Below are positions 5,301 through 6,660 of a DNA stretch of 6,660 nt, one piece after another. Position 1 is the first letter of the stretch, and every line of letters begins with the position of its first letter. The notes under the pieces are model-generated. The model saw nothing but the letters and a program-made list of their open reading frames with translations, had not been told where the DNA came from and searched no databases. Made by a program: the position numbers and the translations under genes. Origin of the DNA: CAYQUV01 sp964421005 (GTDB lineage Bacteria > Patescibacteriota > Minisyncoccia > Minisyncoccales > CG1-02-41-26); NCBI GenBank assembly GCA_964421005.1, contig CAYQUV010000038.1, positions 1 through 6,660 of the forward strand. The letters are read 5' to 3'.

Positions 5301-6569
5301 ATGAGATTTAGAAAAAAGTTAAAAAAAGCAAATTCCGATTCAGAAAAAGGGTTTGTTGCCCTTATAGTTGCTATTTTGATTCTGGTAGCAATGATAACCA
5401 TTGGAGTGAGTGTTTCTTCTTTGATCATCAGCCGCTATAAGATTTCGACAAATCTGGTTAAATCCAATCAGGCATATTACGCAGCAGAATCCGGAGTGGA
5501 AGATGCCCTTTTACGGTTAAAAGAAAAGATGGATTGGACTGCCAGTTCTGAATTAAAAGTGGGAGAAGCTACTTCTACCACTGAAATCTCAGAAATTCTC
5601 GGAGGAGCAAGGAATATTACTTCGGAAGGCAATTTCAAGAATATTATCAGAAAAGTAAGAGCGGTTTATCAGATTTCAGCCGAGAAATCATCATTTTATT
5701 TTGGCGCCCAGGTTGGAGACGGGGGCATACAAATGGATGACGGCAGTACTATTCACGGAAATGTTTTTTCAAACGGTCCGATTACAGCAGCGAACAACAC
5801 TGAGATTACGGGCTCGCTGAAAGTGGCAAAAACCGGAAATTTCATTGACGGAGTAACAGTTGGAACAGATGCCTGGGTTGATACCTGTAGAGATTCCTAT
5901 ATCGGCAATGTTCTGACTTGTGCCAGCAGTACAAATTGTATTGCTTCCGTAACGGATTTGTTAACTGACGAAATAGCCACTAGAACAATGGCTATCACCG
6001 AGGAACAGATTGAGAAATGGAAAAAAGATGCCCGTTTAGGCGGTACCACCACCGGAGATTATATTTTAACCGGTAAACAAGAGGCCTATCTTGGACCAAA
6101 AGTAATTGACGGCAAACTGCGCGTGGAGGGCGGTCGGGCTAAACTTTTTCTTACCGGCACAGTCTGGGTTACGGGGAGTACAACTGTCCAGGATTCAGGT
6201 CAAATCAGATTAGACGAAGCAAGTTACGGCTCCTTCAGTGGAATACTTATCAGTGATGGTGAAGTTATATTTAAAGATAGCGGGAAAGCTTTGGGAACGG
6301 GACAGAGCGGCAGTTATCTTTTGGTTATTTCTACTGCCTTTGGTGAACCGGCTATTACTATTCAAAATAAATTTGAGGCAGATATTCTTTACGCTCAAAA
6401 CGGCTGGCTTGTAATCAAGGATACAGCTGATATGAGGGAAGTTAGCGGATACGGGATTCATATAAAAAATAACGCTGAGATTACTTACGAAGTAGGGCTT
6501 CAGGATGTTGCTTTTTCTTCGGGTCCAGGCGGTTCCTGGGAAGTAACCAGTTGGAGAGAGATAGAATAA
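5301..6569 (+). CDS. PilX/GspK-like minor pilin with large beta-rich C-terminal region (candidate tip adhesin)
   Basis: A 422-residue protein. The charged leader (1-17) ends in SEKG; predicted cleavage after G17 leaves FVALI, so +5 is Ile22, not Glu. The hydrophobic helix (18-44) runs into an amphipathic helix with NQAYYAAESGVEDALLRL (56-73), the hallmark QAxxAAESGxExA of PilX_N/GspK-like proteins. Residues about 131-422 are unlike an ordinary minor pilin: repeated short beta strands with Gly/Asn/Thr turns (for example GSTIHGNVFSNGPI, 148-161, and TGTVWVTGSTTVQDSG, 285-300), interrupted by a helical insert (about 216-245) and three cysteines (196, 207, 213). It ends in FSSGPGGSWEVTSW (405-418). 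This looks like a beta-solenoid or bactofilin-like fold, by eye only. A GAGGT (5283-5287) lies 13 bases before the ATG, far for a Shine-Dalgarno. It is the last operon gene. GspK-type pilins lack Glu5 and cap the pseudopilus tip, so a tip position with an exposed binding domain is inferred. Confidence 0.82.
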   Translation: MRFRKKLKKANSDSEKGFVALIVAILILVAMITIGVSVSSLIISRYKISTNLVKSNQAYYAAESGVEDALLRLKEKMDWTASSELKVGEATSTTEISEILGGARNITSEGNFKNIIRKVRAVYQISAEKSSFYFGAQVGDGGIQMDDGSTIHGNVFSNGPITAANNTEITGSLKVAKTGNFIDGVTVGTDAWVDTCRDSYIGNVLTCASSTNCIASVTDLLTDEIATRTMAITEEQIEKWKKDARLGGTTTGDYILTGKQEAYLGPKVIDGKLRVEGGRAKLFLTGTVWVTGSTTVQDSGQIRLDEASYGSFSGILISDGEVIFKDSGKALGTGQSGSYLLVISTAFGEPAITIQNKFEADILYAQNGWLVIKDTADMREVSGYGIHIKNNAEITYEVGLQDVAFSSGPGGSWEVTSWREIE

Positions 6570-6579
6570 TTGTTATAAT
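6551..6579 (+). promoter_or_regulatory. Extended -10 promoter for a gene beyond the window
   Basis: A perfect TATAAT (6574-6579) is preceded by TGT (6571-6573), giving the extended -10 form TGnTATAAT. A partial -35, TTGGAG (6551-6556, three of six bases, including TTG), lies at an ideal 17-base spacing and overlaps the end of the PilX-like gene. Transcription would begin near 6586 and run into whatever gene follows the window. It is the best promoter match I found in the window. Confidence 0.6.
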
Positions 6580-6640
6580 TACAAGCGAGGGAGAAAAACA
6601 AAAGTTTACTTTTGATTTTTTCGACCGAGCGAAGTAATTA
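6576..6640. repeat. Imperfect nested dyad downstream of the operon
   Basis: The outer arms TAATTAC (6576-6582) and GTAATTA (6634-6640) are perfect inverted copies. Inside them, short matching pieces (GC 6585-6586 with GC 6629-6630, GG 6589-6590 with CC 6625-6626) lead into the inner hairpin at 6593-6622. The whole 65-base block can fold as one long interrupted stem. No open frame lies in 6570-6660. Confidence 0.4.
6593..6622 (+). terminator. Weak hairpin with T-run after the pilus operon
   Basis: The six-base stem CAAAAG (6599-6604) / CTTTTG (6609-6614) has a TTTA loop. It is extended, after a two-base bulge (6615-6616), by GAAAAA (6593-6598) pairing with TTTTTC (6617-6622). The T-run 6616-6621 and the position 24 bases after the operon's last stop codon suit a rho-independent terminator, but the stem has few G-C pairs. 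Because a promoter lies just upstream, it could instead be a 5'-leader structure of the next gene. Confidence 0.4.
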
Positions 6641-6660
6641 TTTATTGAGAAAGAACATAA

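Noticed and set aside
4394..6461. Minus-strand open frames at 4394-4594, 5237-5428 and 6210-6461
   Set aside because: Short, antisense to well-supported pilin genes, and without motifs or spacing suggesting real genes.
1..6660. TGA recoded as glycine (as in Gracilibacteria/Absconditabacteria)
   Set aside because: No gene contains an in-frame TGA, and glycines are encoded by GGN, so there is no sign of recoding.
1..6660. CRISPR array, tRNA/rRNA genes, insertion sequences
   Set aside because: No regularly spaced repeats, no cloverleaf or rRNA-like stretches and no transposase or terminal inverted repeats were seen on either strand.

Overview
The window is AT-rich and gene-dense, and nearly all of it is one plus-strand operon for a type IV pilus / type II secretion-like machine. 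Closely packed genes, overlapping stop and start codons, a lack of strong Shine-Dalgarno sites, lysine-rich low-complexity prepilin leaders and the style of the minor pilins suggest a Candidate Phyla Radiation bacterium (Patescibacteria, perhaps a Parcubacteria-type lineage). This assignment comes from the look of the genes, not from a marker gene. The genetic code looks standard: no gene has an in-frame TGA, and the stops used are TAA (six times) and TAG (once).

Layout. Positions 1-405 hold the end of a reading frame that is open at the window edge. Its sequence resembles the C-terminal half of GNAT-fold acyltransferases of the FeeM / autoinducer-synthase-like group, so its real start probably lies upstream. 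A strong hairpin-plus-T-run terminator (406-451) separates it from what follows. A weak promoter-like sequence (440-468) would start transcription about two bases before the next ATG, which would make that mRNA leaderless.

The operon (477-6569) runs: a multi-pass membrane histidine kinase (477-2078); the inner-membrane platform protein PilC (2078-3307, TAATG overlap with the kinase); then four prepilin-type proteins: a GspH-like pseudopilin with a large extra C-terminal domain (3331-4239), a PilV-like one (4265-4759), a PilW/GspJ-like one (4765-5295), and a PilX/GspK-like one with a long beta-rich, Gly/Thr-rich passenger region and no Glu at +5 (5301-6569). The last 91 bases hold no gene, but contain a good extended -10 promoter (6551-6579) and a nested imperfect dyad with a T-run (6576-6640).

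How they work together (inference): the four minor pilins have the family make-up of the priming/tip complex of type IV pili (H/U-, V/I-, W/J- and X/K-type). PilC is the platform on which such a complex is assembled. The PilX-like protein would carry the exposed tip domain. The kinase shares a translational junction with pilC, which suggests that pilus production or surface/host contact is coupled to a membrane sensor. The ATPases PilB/PilT, the prepilin peptidase PilD, the major pilin, the alignment proteins PilM/N/O and a response regulator are absent here and must be elsewhere.
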